Positions 52,754 through 61,840 of a stretch of DNA of 64,000 nucleotides are shown here, in pieces (the stretch's first letter is position 1; each line of letters begins with the position of its first letter). The DNA is from Nonomuraea candida (GTDB lineage: Bacteria > Actinomycetota > Actinomycetes > Streptosporangiales > Streptosporangiaceae). The stretch covers positions 186,001-250,000 of the forward strand of contig NZ_JOAG01000009.1 in NCBI RefSeq assembly GCF_000725485.1, in the 5' to 3' direction. A model generated the notes under the pieces. That model saw nothing but the letters and a program-made list of their open reading frames with translations. It did no database searches and was not told the origin of the DNA. The position numbers and the translations under genes are program-made.

Positions 52754-53581
52754 TTAGCCCTTGATGGCGCCGGCGGTCATGCCGGCGACGATCTTGCGGT
52801 TGAAGAAGACGAACAGCAGCAGCGGCGGGATCGTGATGAGCACGATGTCCATGAACAGCAGGTTCCACTGGGTGTTGTACTGGCTCTGGAAGTTGTAGAG
52901 GGTGACCTGCACGGTGGCGTTCTCGTCGCCGGGCAGCAGGTAGAGCGGGTTGACGAAGTCGTTGAAGATGGCCACCGAGCTGGTGAGGATGACGGTGATG
53001 GTGACCGGCCGCAGCAGCGGGAAGATCACCCGGAAGAACAACCGCAGGCCGCCGCAGCCGTCGATCTGCGCGGCCTCGTCCAGCTCGCGGGGGATGGCCG
53101 CGATGAACGCCCGGAACAACAGCATCGCGAACGACAGGTTGAAGGCCACCTCGGCCAGGATGAGCCCGGGCAGGGTCTTGAACAGGCCCAGCGCCTGCAG
53201 CAGCCAGATGGTCGGCACCACGGCGGGCGGGATGATCAGCCCCGACAGCACCAGGAAGTCGGCCAGCTTGGCGACCTTGCCGGGCCGGCGCTGCAGCACG
53301 AACGCGGCCATCGAGGCGAAGACCACGATCAGCGCCACCGACGCGACGGTCAGGATGGTGCTGTTGACGTAGGCCCGCAGCAGCACATAGTCGCGGGCCT
53401 CGACCACGGCCAGGAAGTTCTCCACCACCGGCCAGCTCGTCGGCCAGGAGAAGTCCAGGTCCGTGGCCTGCGTCCGGTCCTTGACGGCGGTCAGCAGCAT
53501 GAACGCGAACGGGACCAGGAAGATCACGGTGGCCAGGACCAGCGCGACCGTTTCCGCGCCGAGCCTGCGAAGTGCTCTCAT
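52754..53581 (-). CDS. ABC sugar transporter permease (second subunit)
   Basis: 275 residues with six membrane helices, typical MalG-type. The EAA loop reads ELDEAAQIDGCGGLRLFFRV. Its ATG overlaps the stop of the first permease gene (ATGA). Imports rhamnosides or oligosaccharides with the SBP and other permease. No ATPase gene is in the operon, so a shared MsiK-type ATPase is likely. Confidence 0.92.
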   Translation of the reverse strand: MRALRRLGAETVALVLATVIFLVPFAFMLLTAVKDRTQATDLDFSWPTSWPVVENFLAVVEARDYVLLRAYVNSTILTVASVALIVVFASMAAFVLQRRPGKVAKLADFLVLSGLIIPPAVVPTIWLLQALGLFKTLPGLILAEVAFNLSFAMLLFRAFIAAIPRELDEAAQIDGCGGLRLFFRVIFPLLRPVTITVILTSSVAIFNDFVNPLYLLPGDENATVQVTLYNFQSQYNTQWNLLFMDIVLITIPPLLLFVFFNRKIVAGMTAGAIKG

Positions 53582-54513
53582 GCGGTGACCTGCCTCTTGC
53601 CGAGGTAGTGGTTGAGGGGCACGGCGATGGCCGTGACGATGAGGAAGAGCAGCACGTTGCCCGCGGTGGACAGGCCGAAGAAACCGGCTTGATACTGCTT
53701 GTAGATGATCGAGGCGATGGTGTCGCTGGTGAAGCCGGGGCCGCCGCGGGTCATCGTCCAGATGAGGTCGAACGAGCGCAGCCCGCCGATGAACGACAGG
53801 ATGATCACCGAGTAGGTGGCCGGCCAGCTCAGCGGCAGCGTGACGTGCCGGAAGCGGTGCCAGGCGCCCCCGCCGTCGACCGCGACGGCCTGGTAGTACT
53901 CCGAGGGGATCGACATGATGCCGGCGATGTAGATGACGGTGGCCAGGCCCACGCCCTTCCACACGTCCACCAGCGCCACCGACAGCAGCGCGGTGGTGGC
54001 GTCGCCGAGCCAGTCGCCGCCGTCGACGCCCACCACGGCCAGGGCCTGGTTGACCAGCCCGGTGTCGGGCTTGAGCAGCACGCTGAAGGTGATGCCGACC
54101 GCGACCGTGGAGACCAGCACGGGAAAGAACACCACCGAGCGCAGGAAGCCGCGCAGCTTCAGCTTCGAGGTGAGCAGCACGCCGAGCAGCAGCCCGAGCA
54201 CGACCTTCAGGCCGCTGGTGACGACCGCGTAGACGAGGGTGTTCTGGAAGCCGATGCGCAGGTTCTGCTCGGCCAGGAAGTCGCGGAAGTTCTGCAGGCC
54301 GACGAACTCGCTGTCGAACAGGGTCCAGCGGGTCAGCGCGAAGTAGAACGCCATGACCGTCGGCACCAGGAAGATCACCAGGTAGACGACGGCGGCCGGC
54401 AGGTACAGCGCGTACGGGTAGGCCGAGCCGCGGCGGCGGCGGGAGGCGCGGGCGTGACCGGGCCCGGGTCCCGGGCCGGACCCCGTGCGGGGCCCGGCGT
54501 CCTGCCTGGTCAC
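53578..54513 (-). CDS. ABC sugar transporter permease (first subunit)
   Basis: 311 residues from a GTG overlapping the SBP stop (GTGA). MalF-type, six helices after a basic N-terminus (YPYALYLPAAVVYLVIFLVP). EAA loop: EYYQAVAVDGGGAWHRFRHV. GGPGFTSDTIASIIYKQ is characteristic of the CUT1 family. Confidence 0.92.
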   Translation of the reverse strand: MTRQDAGPRTGSGPGPGPGHARASRRRRGSAYPYALYLPAAVVYLVIFLVPTVMAFYFALTRWTLFDSEFVGLQNFRDFLAEQNLRIGFQNTLVYAVVTSGLKVVLGLLLGVLLTSKLKLRGFLRSVVFFPVLVSTVAVGITFSVLLKPDTGLVNQALAVVGVDGGDWLGDATTALLSVALVDVWKGVGLATVIYIAGIMSIPSEYYQAVAVDGGGAWHRFRHVTLPLSWPATYSVIILSFIGGLRSFDLIWTMTRGGPGFTSDTIASIIYKQYQAGFFGLSTAGNVLLFLIVTAIAVPLNHYLGKRQVTA

Positions 54514-55814
54514 CACCCCGCGAGCCCCAGCTGCTTGGCCTGCTTCGCCACGTCCTTGTCGTACTGCGCGGCGCCCTCGGCGGCCGGGGTCAGGCCCGAT
54601 CCGACGGCGACCGTGATCTGCTCCAGCGACGGGCCCTTGACCGGCGAGACGAACTCCAGCGCCGGCGCCGTGCGCCCCTCGTCCACGTACACCTGGAGGT
54701 CCTTGGCGACCTGGATGGCGTCCTCGGGCAGCTTCGCCCCCGTGATCCGGTACGGCCCGGCCGGCTGCACGACCTTGTTCACCGCGTCGGCCGCGGCCGG
54801 GGAGGCGACGAAGGCGAGGAACTTCTTGGCCTCGGCCACGTGCTCGCTGGTCCTGGCGATGTAGATGCCGGGCGGCTCCCAGATCGTCGCGCCGTTCCTG
54901 GCCGCGTCGGCGCCGGGGATGCCGAAGAAGCCGACGTCGGTGGCGGCCTGCGGCATGCTGGACACCAGCGGCGGGAGCTGGGCGCTGAGCATCGGATAGT
55001 GCGCGCCCTTCCCCTCGACCAGCATCTTCATGCCCTGGTCGTTGGTGGCCGAGCCGAAGCCCTCCTGCATGTGGCCCTTGGCGTGGATCTCGGCCAGGTG
55101 CTCGAAGCCCGCCAGCGCGGCCGGTGTGGTGGCGAACTTGGCCTTGTTCGCGGTGTAGTCCTGCGCGAAGGCCGGCACCGCCGCCTGCACGTTGTAGAAG
55201 TCGCCCAGCACGAACAGCTGCGAGGTCCAGGTGTCCTTGAACGTCCCGATCACGGGCGTGATCCCGGCGGCCTTGATCTTGTCGTTGTTGGCCATGAACT
55301 CCGCCCACGTCTTGGGGGGCTTCAGGCCGAGCTGGTCGTAGACCTTGCGGTTGTAGAGGATGCCGCCGCCCATGGCGGTGCCGGCGGGCACGCCGTACGC
55401 CTTGCCGGCCTGGCTCACCACCGGCAGGAAGTCCTTCTGCACGTTGGCCAGCACCGGGTCGCCGGTGAGGTCGACCATGGTCTGGGCCGGGTTGAGCGCC
55501 TGGAGCAGCGACCCGGAGTTGTACCAGAACACATCCGACATGTCGCCCGTCGAGAGCCGGGTCTTGACGATGTTGTCGCCCTCGCTGCCTCCGGGCCGCG
55601 TCTCGGTCTCGATCGTGATGGTCGGGTTGGCCTGCATGAAGGCGTCCGCGAGGGCCTTCGCCGTGTCCATGGTGGCCTGGCTGTTGTCGACGAGGAACTC
55701 CAAGGTGACGGTGCCGCTGCCGGACTCCGGGCCTGAGCCCGAGCCGCAGGAGGTCAGGGCCGCCGTCACCAGAACGGCCAGGGCCGCTCCGGTCATGCGG
55801 TGCGAGGTCTTCAC
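54510..55814 (-). CDS. ABC sugar-binding lipoprotein
   Basis: 434 residues from a GTG at 55814 with ggagg upstream; longer frames cross the operator and are unlikely. The lipobox TAALTSC is followed by an SBP_bac_1 domain (VTLEFLVDNSQATMDTAKAL, DVFWYNSGSLLQALNP, AYGVPAGTAMGGGILYNRKV). Captures a rhamnose-containing sugar outside the membrane (substrate inferred from the GH78 gene). First gene of the importer/GH78 operon. Confidence 0.92.
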   Translation of the reverse strand: MKTSHRMTGAALAVLVTAALTSCGSGSGPESGSGTVTLEFLVDNSQATMDTAKALADAFMQANPTITIETETRPGGSEGDNIVKTRLSTGDMSDVFWYNSGSLLQALNPAQTMVDLTGDPVLANVQKDFLPVVSQAGKAYGVPAGTAMGGGILYNRKVYDQLGLKPPKTWAEFMANNDKIKAAGITPVIGTFKDTWTSQLFVLGDFYNVQAAVPAFAQDYTANKAKFATTPAALAGFEHLAEIHAKGHMQEGFGSATNDQGMKMLVEGKGAHYPMLSAQLPPLVSSMPQAATDVGFFGIPGADAARNGATIWEPPGIYIARTSEHVAEAKKFLAFVASPAAADAVNKVVQPAGPYRITGAKLPEDAIQVAKDLQVYVDEGRTAPALEFVSPVKGPSLEQITVAVGSGLTPAAEGAAQYDKDVAKQAKQLGLAGW

Positions 55815-55832
55815 AACGCCCCTCCGGGTTCG

Positions 55833-55846
55833 TTGAATCGTTTTAA
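55833..55846. promoter_or_regulatory. LacI-family operator of the rhamnoside operon
   Basis: ttgaatcgttttaa, a palindrome of the form TTnAAnCGnTTnAA with the central CG usual for LacI proteins. It lies 19 bases before the SBP start and about 200 bases from the divergent LacI gene. Confidence 0.72.
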
Positions 55847-56043
55847 GCGTCCCCCAGTGGCAGTTAACGTAGGCGTTACCTGGCAGGGCGTCAAGGGGGT
55901 CTCTGGGGAACGGTCCCCAACCGTAATTCTTCTCGACCTGGCCTTCGACGGAGGTCTGACCTAGGCGATGGGTAACGTTCCCCACGGTGGGGGAGCGCTG
56001 AGCTCGTACAATGGGGCGGCAACGAGTCCAGGAGAGGCGGCAC

Positions 56044-57078
56044 ATGGTCACGCGAGATCGGCAGCGCAGAGTGACAATCACCGACGTGGCCAAGCACGCC
56101 CAGGTGTCCACCACCGCCGTGTCGAAGGTGCTGCAGAACGCCTACGGCGTCAGCGAGGCCATGCGCGCCAAGGTGCGGGCCGCCATCGACGAGCTCGGCT
56201 ACCGCCCGCACAACGCGGCGCGGGCCATGCGCGGGCGCACCTTCACCATCGGGGTGCTGCTGCCGCACATCAGAAACCCGTTCTTCGCCGACATCCTCGA
56301 CGGCCTGACCGAGGAGATCTCCGGCAGCGGCTACCAGGCGATCATGGTCCAGAGCGGGGGCCGCGGCCCCGCCGCCGAGCGACGCGCGAGCGACGCGCTG
56401 GTGGACCGGCAGGTCGACGGCATCCTCTGGGTCGCCCCGCTCTGCTCCAAGTCGCAGCTGGAGAAGATGGCCGGCGACACCCCGCTCGTGGTGCTCGGCC
56501 GCCACGACCGCTCGGCCCTGTACGACTGCGTGCTCGACGACGACGAGATCGGCGCCGCGCTGGTGGTCGAGCACCTGATCGCGCTCGGCCACCGCCGCAT
56601 CGCGCACATCACCGACGACGTCGGGGGCCGCTCCAGCGTGCTGCTGCAGACCGTCAGGGCCACCACCTACGAGCGGGTGATGACCGAGCACGGCCTGGCC
56701 GAGCACATCGCCGTCGCCGCCACCTCCTACACCGAGGAGGGCGGCTACGAGGGCACCCGCGAGCTGCTGGCCCGCGACCCGCGCCCCACCGCCATCTTCG
56801 CCGGCGCCGACCAGGCCGCCTTCGGCGCGCTCGCCGCCATCCACGAGGCGGGCCTGACCGTCCCCGGCGACATCTCCGTGGCGGGCTACGACAACGCGCG
56901 GGTGGTCGGATTCGCGCACATCGCGCTGACCAGCGTCGACCAGGACGGCGCCCTCATGGGCAAGACCGCGGGGCGGCTGCTGCTCGAACGCATCGGCGGC
57001 CGCACCTCCGCGGTGCGCTTCTCCGTCACCCCGACCCTCGTGCCCCGCCGCTCCACGGCCCCGCCCAAGACCCCGTGA
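56044..57078 (+). CDS. LacI-family transcriptional regulator
   Basis: 344 residues from an ATG at 56044 (ggagagg upstream). Helix-turn-helix VTITDVAKHAQVSTTAVSKV and hinge helix YRPHNAARAMRG are followed by a periplasmic-binding-type sensor (TIGVLLPHIRNPFFADILDG, PTAIFAGADQAAFGALAAIH). Divergent from the sugar importer/GH78 operon and most likely its repressor, induced by the imported sugar. Confidence 0.93.
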   Translation: MVTRDRQRRVTITDVAKHAQVSTTAVSKVLQNAYGVSEAMRAKVRAAIDELGYRPHNAARAMRGRTFTIGVLLPHIRNPFFADILDGLTEEISGSGYQAIMVQSGGRGPAAERRASDALVDRQVDGILWVAPLCSKSQLEKMAGDTPLVVLGRHDRSALYDCVLDDDEIGAALVVEHLIALGHRRIAHITDDVGGRSSVLLQTVRATTYERVMTEHGLAEHIAVAATSYTEEGGYEGTRELLARDPRPTAIFAGADQAAFGALAAIHEAGLTVPGDISVAGYDNARVVGFAHIALTSVDQDGALMGKTAGRLLLERIGGRTSAVRFSVTPTLVPRRSTAPPKTP

Positions 57079-57188
57079 CCCCCGTTGCCTCCTGAGGCCG
57101 CCGCCCGCCGCCCGCCGGCGGCGGCGGCGCGGGCGACAGCCGGTACGCTGCAACGGCCCGATATTCGATCACTTCCGAAGGGACGCCG

Positions 57189-57758
57189 GTGAAGAGGCTG
57201 CTCGCCCGGCTCTGGCTCGGTCTCCGCGGATCGATGCGCTGGCGGCTGCTCTATCTGTCCCAGGCCAAGTTCATCGTCGGGGTGACCGGCGTCGTCCGCG
57301 ACCGCGAGGGCAACGTGCTGCTGCTGCGGCACCGCTTCTGGGACGCGCGCCGGCCGTGGGGCCTGCCGACGGGCGGCGTCAAGCGGGGCGAGACCTTCGA
57401 GCAGGCGCTCGCCCGCGAGGTGCGCGAGGAGACCGGGCTGGAGGTGAGCGTGGGCGAGCTGGTGCGGCTGCGCAGCGGGTTCCGGCTCAGGGTCGAGGTC
57501 GCGTACGCGGCCCGGCACTGCGGGGGCGGCGCCCTGCGGCTGAACCCCATGGAGATCCTGGAGGCCCGCTGGTGCGCTCCCGACGACCTCCCCGAGGGCC
57601 TGCTGGAGTCGCACCGCCTGCTGATCGAGTCCGCCGGCGGCGGCGCGGCCGGCGCGTCAGGTGAGCGGGGCGGACGTGGTGGAGAAGGCCGGGTCGAGGT
57701 GCGCGGTGTCGTTGAAGCGGCGCAGGACCCACCGGGCGTCGGTCAGCACCAGATGTGA
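57189..57758 (+). CDS. Nudix hydrolase
   Basis: 189 residues from a GTG at 57189. The Nudix box GGVKRGETFEQALAREVREETGLEV has all metal-binding residues (G-x5-E-x7-RE-x2-EE). Substrate unknown; an N-terminal basic helix precedes the domain. The last about 35 residues are Gly/Arg-rich and run over the 3' end of the convergent gene, so the native protein may once have been shorter. Confidence 0.87.
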   Translation: MKRLLARLWLGLRGSMRWRLLYLSQAKFIVGVTGVVRDREGNVLLLRHRFWDARRPWGLPTGGVKRGETFEQALAREVREETGLEVSVGELVRLRSGFRLRVEVAYAARHCGGGALRLNPMEILEARWCAPDDLPEGLLESHRLLIESAGGGAAGASGERGGRGGEGRVEVRGVVEAAQDPPGVGQHQM

Positions 57759-58457
57759 CACCGAGGCGTTGTCGGCCCCGAGGAACGCGAACGGCCGCGA
57801 CCCCGTCGCCGCCGCCAGCGCCTCGGCGATCACCCCGCCGTGGGTGACCACCACGACCCGCTGGCCGGGATGGGCCGCGGCCAGCCCGGCGAGCACCTTG
57901 CGCACCCGTTCGGAGAAGGCCGCGGCGGGCTCCGCGCCCGGGATCACGTCCCAGCGCTCCTCGGCCGACATCCGCCGCGCCGTCGGGTGCCCCTCCGCGA
58001 CCATGCGGCGGAACAGCCCGCCCTCCCACTCGCCCAGGTGCACCTCCCGCAGCCCGGGCTCGACCACCGGCGTCAGCCCGAGCCGCGCGGCGAGCGGCGC
58101 GGCGGTCTGCGCCGTGCGCCGCAGCGAGCTGACGTAGATCGCGTCGATGCGCTCCGCGGCGAGCCGCAGGCCCACCCGCTCCGCCTGCTCCCGCCCCTCG
58201 GGCGCGAGCCCCGGATCGCCCTGGCCGTCCACCAGGGGGAACGGCCGGTCGGGGCGCGCGGGCTCCGACTCGCCGTGCCGGACCAGGAGGAGCTCGGTGG
58301 CTCCCGGCGGCGTACGGAACCGGCCCTGCCGGTATTCGACCGGCTTGTCGGCCGCCTTGTCGGTGGCCTTGTCGGTGGCCTTGTCGGTCGGCTTGTCGGT
58401 CGGCTTGCCGGTCGGCGTGTCGTCGGTCGGCTTGTCACTGTCAGGCTGCACGACCAC
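57657..58457 (-). CDS. histidine phosphatase (phosphoglycerate-mutase-like)
   Basis: About 266 residues from a GTG at 58457. A Lys/Thr/Asp/Pro repeat (KPTD and KATD units, encoded by 12-base repeats of cttgtcggtggc) precedes the catalytic domain. That domain has LLLVRHGESEPA with the phospho-accepting His, YVSSLRRTAQTA with the Arg, GLREVHLGEWEGG and VVVVTHGG with the second His. Likely acts on small phosphate esters. Function in the cell unknown. Confidence 0.87.
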   Translation of the reverse strand: MVVQPDSDKPTDDTPTGKPTDKPTDKATDKATDKAADKPVEYRQGRFRTPPGATELLLVRHGESEPARPDRPFPLVDGQGDPGLAPEGREQAERVGLRLAAERIDAIYVSSLRRTAQTAAPLAARLGLTPVVEPGLREVHLGEWEGGLFRRMVAEGHPTARRMSAEERWDVIPGAEPAAAFSERVRKVLAGLAAAHPGQRVVVVTHGGVIAEALAAATGSRPFAFLGADNASVSHLVLTDARWVLRRFNDTAHLDPAFSTTSAPLT

Positions 58458-58596
58458 CGAACCTAACGCCCCCGCTTCTTCCGCGTCTCCTTGGCGCACC
58501 GTTGACCGTGCAATGCCACGCCGATGATGAAACCCGATATGTCGCGCGCCGTGCGGGTAGCGGGAAGTCCTTCGCGACGACAAGGAGGAACCCGAT

Positions 58597-58782
58597 ATGG
58601 GGTGGAGCTATCGCAAATCCATGAAGATGGGCCCGTTCCGGCTGAACCTCTCCCGGCGCGGCGTGGGCCACAGCTGGGGCAACCGGCTCTTCCGCGTGAC
58701 GCGTACGGCGGACGGCCGCCGTACGCTCTCGGTCAACCTGCCCGGCGGCTTCCACTGGCGCAAGACCCTCCGCAGCCGCTGA
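58597..58782 (+). CDS. DUF4236-type small protein
   Basis: 61 residues after a perfect ggagg. The form MGWSYRKSMKMGPFRLNLSR, RGVGHSWGNRLFRVTRTADG is the short basic DUF4236 domain. Role unknown. It sits alone upstream of the lasso cluster. Confidence 0.8.
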   Translation: MGWSYRKSMKMGPFRLNLSRRGVGHSWGNRLFRVTRTADGRRTLSVNLPGGFHWRKTLRSR

Positions 58783-59110
58783 CGCGGGGGCCGCGGCCCC
58801 CGCGCGGGCCCGATCGCCCGTCCGGGTTCGGCCCATCCGGGAGCGGCGCGTCCGGGATCGGCGCGAGAACGTCCGGCGCCGTCCCGGACCGGCCGTCCCG
58901 GATCGGCCGGGAACGGTCCGGCGTCGTCCACGATCGGCCTGTTCTGGAGTGGTCAGTCCGGAAAGCCGTGATCGGGTGGGGATGAGGGCATCCGCAACCC
59001 ACGACAAATCCTCACGCTGCTTCCCGGCTCCCCATAAAGTCGCTGATCACCGCCTCTATCGCGATATTGCGGGGCGGTGAACCTTCTCGGACGCGCTCAG
59101 TTGATCTACC
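58783..59110. other. spacer before the lasso cluster
   Basis: No gene seen. The first 150 bases are low-complexity repeats of gatcggccg/gtccggg type. At 59047-59054 and 59073-59080 tcaccgcc / ggcggtga form an inverted repeat about 30 bases upstream of the cluster promoter, which could be an operator or an insulating terminator. Confidence 0.5.
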
Positions 59111-59139
59111 TTGACGTGTCCACTCCCCGTGATTAGCTT
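59111..59139 (+). promoter_or_regulatory. promoter of the lasso peptide operon
   Basis: TTGACG (59111-59116) and TAGCTT (59134-59139) with the ideal 17-base spacer. The cyclase ATG is about 105 bases downstream, leaving a leader. The following genes overlap or are very close, so this promoter should drive the whole cluster. Confidence 0.65.
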
Positions 59140-59244
59140 TGCACTCAGCGTGATCCTCGCTGGTGGTCAAGGGTGGATCCCGCAATCGAGATCAGGGATC
59201 CGGGGAGTCGTTTCGCCCGGGCCGGCGACACGCGGGAGGACATC

Positions 59245-61104
59245 ATGCGATCGAGGGGCGGAGCCGGGGCGTGGTTCTTCGTGGCCTTGCCCGACCACGA
59301 CGCGGCCGGCCCGGTCGCCGACCGGCTCCTGGCGCGCGCCGACGTGGTCGGCCGCCATCCCTCGGGTCGCCCCTGGCTGCTGGCGTGCCTGCCCGCCGCC
59401 CACGTGCTGGTGCACGACGAAGGGCCCCGGCGGCTGGCGCTGCTGGGCTCGTTCGCGGTCGCCCCCGAGCGGCTCGCCCGGGTGAGCGACGAGGTCAGGT
59501 CGGTGGGCGACGCGACGGAGGTGTCGGCGCGGTTCGCCGGCGCCTACTGCGTGGCCGGCTCGCTCGACGGCCGGGTCTACGTCCAGGGCACCGCCATGGG
59601 CGTGCACCGGATCTTCCACGCGCTCGTCGACGGCGTGCGCGTGGCCTGCGACCGGGCGGACGTGCTGGCCGAGCTGGCCGGCGCGCCGATGGACGAGACG
59701 GCACTGGCGCTGCGGCTGGTGCGCTCGCTCCCGCATCCGTTCCCGGAGGCCCCGCCGTGGCGCGAGGTGGCGCCCGTCGCCCCGGGCGACTACCTCACGC
59801 TGGAGCGCGACGGCCGTGGCTGGAGCCGCGGCACCTGGTGGCGCCGCCCCGAGCCGCGATCGTCGCGGGCCGAGGGCGCCGCCGGGCTGCGCGACGCGCT
59901 GGAGGCCGCGGTCGGGGCCCGCACCGCCTCCGGCGGCCCGATCACCTGCGACCTGTCCGGCGGCATGGACTCCACGCCGTTGTGCTACTTCGCCGCGCGC
60001 GGACCCGGCGGCGTGCTCGCCAGGACGATGTACAACGACGACCCCGGCGGCAAGGAGGACCTCGCCTGGGCGCGCAGGGCCCTGCCGGCCATGCCGGGGG
60101 TGCGCGAGCACCTCGTCCAGTCGAGCGACGGGCTGCCCGGCTTCTTCGGGGGCCTGCTCGACGTGCGCACCCGGTTCGACCTGCCCTCCCAGGCCGCGAT
60201 GGCGGGCCCGAGGGTCGCGTGCATGCTCGGCGACGACGTGGCCAGGGGCATCACGGCCCACCTGAACGGCGTCGGCGGCGACCACCTGCTGCGCGGCCTG
60301 GGCCCGTGGGAGCACTCGCTGTTCCGCGCCCGCCCGCTGGCCGGCTGGCGCAGGGCGCGCGCCGTGCACGCCCCCGAGGGCCTGGGCATCGCCGCCACGC
60401 TGCGCGAGCTGCTCGACGGCAGCTCATACCCCACCTGGCTGCGCAGGAACATCGCCCGGGCGCTGGCCGGCGCGCCCAGGTCCGAGATCCCGCGCATCAG
60501 CGACTGGTCCACCCCGCCCCGGCTGCCGCCGTGGTTGTCGGCCGACGCCCGCGCCATGGTGGCCGCGGCCTTCCGCGAGACCGCCGGCGCCGCCACGCCT
60601 CTCGGGCCTGACCGCGCCGCCCACCTGGAGCTGTTCCTGCTGCGCGAGGGCGCCAGGATCGCGCGCGGCCTCGGCCAGCTCGGGCCCCCGTTCGGCGTCG
60701 CGTACGACGCGCCGCTGCTCGACGACCACGTCGCCGAGGCCGTGCTCGCCGTGCGGCGCGAGGAGCGCGACACCCCGGTCGAGTGGAAGCCGCTGATGAA
60801 GGCCGCCATGACGGGCCTGCTGCCGGCGGAGTTCCTCCGCCGCACCTCGAAGGTCGGCGGGTCGGCCCAGGCCGTGCGCGGCATCGCCGACCACCACGGG
60901 GAGCTCCTCGCGCTCTTCGAGGAGTCCGGGCTGCCGGCCTCGGGGCTGGTCGATCCGGACGGACTGGCGGCGGCGCTGCGGCCCGACGCCAAGGCCATGC
61001 CGCCGGCCCACGTCTTCGAGGCCGTGAACATGGCGGTGTTCCTGCGCAATCAGGTCACGGCGGCCGGTCCGGCCGGCGCCTGCGGACAAGGACGGGGACG
61101 ATGA
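59245..61104 (+). CDS. lasso peptide cyclase (asparagine-synthetase-like)
   Basis: 619 residues from an ATG at 59245 with gggagga five bases upstream; an ATG further left gives only an unlikely extension. The N-terminal part resembles the glutamine-amidotransferase-like half but lacks the Cys nucleophile at position 2. The C-terminal synthetase half has the PP-loop CDLSGGMDST (238-243 = SGGMDS). It activates the acidic side chain of the precursor as an AMP ester and closes the macrolactam on the N-terminal amine. This is the LasC/McjC role. First gene of the operon; its stop overlaps the next ATG (ATGA). Confidence 0.93.
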   Translation: MRSRGGAGAWFFVALPDHDAAGPVADRLLARADVVGRHPSGRPWLLACLPAAHVLVHDEGPRRLALLGSFAVAPERLARVSDEVRSVGDATEVSARFAGAYCVAGSLDGRVYVQGTAMGVHRIFHALVDGVRVACDRADVLAELAGAPMDETALALRLVRSLPHPFPEAPPWREVAPVAPGDYLTLERDGRGWSRGTWWRRPEPRSSRAEGAAGLRDALEAAVGARTASGGPITCDLSGGMDSTPLCYFAARGPGGVLARTMYNDDPGGKEDLAWARRALPAMPGVREHLVQSSDGLPGFFGGLLDVRTRFDLPSQAAMAGPRVACMLGDDVARGITAHLNGVGGDHLLRGLGPWEHSLFRARPLAGWRRARAVHAPEGLGIAATLRELLDGSSYPTWLRRNIARALAGAPRSEIPRISDWSTPPRLPPWLSADARAMVAAAFRETAGAATPLGPDRAAHLELFLLREGARIARGLGQLGPPFGVAYDAPLLDDHVAEAVLAVRREERDTPVEWKPLMKAAMTGLLPAEFLRRTSKVGGSAQAVRGIADHHGELLALFEESGLPASGLVDPDGLAAALRPDAKAMPPAHVFEAVNMAVFLRNQVTAAGPAGACGQGRGR

Positions 61105-61358
61105 CCACCTTCTCCATCAAAGACGGCATCTCGCGCGTACGCACCGACTACGGCGACGTGCTCCTCGACGAGACCGAAGGACGCTACTGGCACGCCAACC
61201 GGGCGGCCGGGCTCGTGCTCGACGTGGTCGAGCAGGGCGGCGGCGCCGAACAGGCGGCCGAGCGGCTCGTGGCCGAGTTCGGCATCGACGGCGGCACCGC
61301 CCGCACCGACGCCGAGACGCTCCTTCGCCACCTGCGCGACCTGGGGATGCTGCGATGA
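61101..61358 (+). CDS. lasso leader-recognition protein (PqqD-like RRE, B1)
   Basis: 85 residues, fitting a stand-alone RiPP recognition element. VRTDYGDVLLDETEGRYWHA and ANRAAGLVLDVVEQGG show the PqqD-like winged helix-turn-helix start, and FGIDGGTARTDAETLLRHLR the end. It binds the leader (Y-x-x-P...LG region) and presents the precursor to B2. ATGA overlaps on both sides tie it to the cyclase and peptidase genes. Confidence 0.92.
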   Translation: MTTFSIKDGISRVRTDYGDVLLDETEGRYWHANRAAGLVLDVVEQGGGAEQAAERLVAEFGIDGGTARTDAETLLRHLRDLGMLR

Positions 61359-61840
61359 GCGCGGTGCTGCCCGAGGCGCCCGTGCGGCCGGGTCCGGCCA
61401 CCAGGCTGCTCATCGGGCTGATCGTGCCCGTGGCGGGCCTGCTCGGCCGGATGCCCCCGCGGCGGCTGCGCCGCAGGCTCGCCAGGCTGGCCGCCGGCGC
61501 CCGCCCCGCGGGATACGCGGAGGCCAAGCGGGCGCGCGACGAGATCCTCACGTCGAGCCCGCGCTGCCGCGGGCGCACGGCGTGCCTCACCCGCTCGATC
61601 GCGGTGCTGCTGCTGTGCAGGTCCCGCGGCACGTGGCCGACCTGGTGCGTCGGGGTGATCGCCGCGCCGCCGTTCGCCGCGCACGCGTGGGTCGAGGCCG
61701 ACGGCCGGATGGTCGACGAGCCCGTGGACAGCTCCTGCTACCGCACGTTCTTCACCGTGCCCGCCGGCCCGGCGCACCGCCGGCCCGCCACCAGCCCCGG
61801 GGAAACGCAAGGCGACCGGAGGAGAGGAGGTGTGGATTGA
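61355..61840 (+). CDS. lasso leader peptidase (transglutaminase-like, B2)
   Basis: 161 residues. Cys77 in GRTACLTRSIAVLLL, His110 in FAAHAWVEADGR and a nearby Asp (116 or 121) form the Cys-His-Asp triad of the B2 family (PF13471). It removes the leader peptide, freeing the core N-terminus for cyclisation. The last about 25 residues (RPATSPGETQGDRRRGGVD) lie over the ribosome site of the first precursor. Its stop overlaps that TTG start, so precursor translation is coupled. Confidence 0.92.
   Translation: MSAVLPEAPVRPGPATRLLIGLIVPVAGLLGRMPPRRLRRRLARLAAGARPAGYAEAKRARDEILTSSPRCRGRTACLTRSIAVLLLCRSRGTWPTWCVGVIAAPPFAAHAWVEADGRMVDEPVDSSCYRTFFTVPAGPAHRRPATSPGETQGDRRRGGVD

Noticed and set aside
49275..52757. 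1160-codon plus frame across the SagB-like and GH78 genes
   Set aside because: Crosses two well-supported genes and has no domain; frame shadow.
56886..57614. Minus-strand 242-codon frame opposite the LacI and Nudix genes
   Set aside because: Shadow; the Nudix box and LacI domains on the plus strand are unambiguous.
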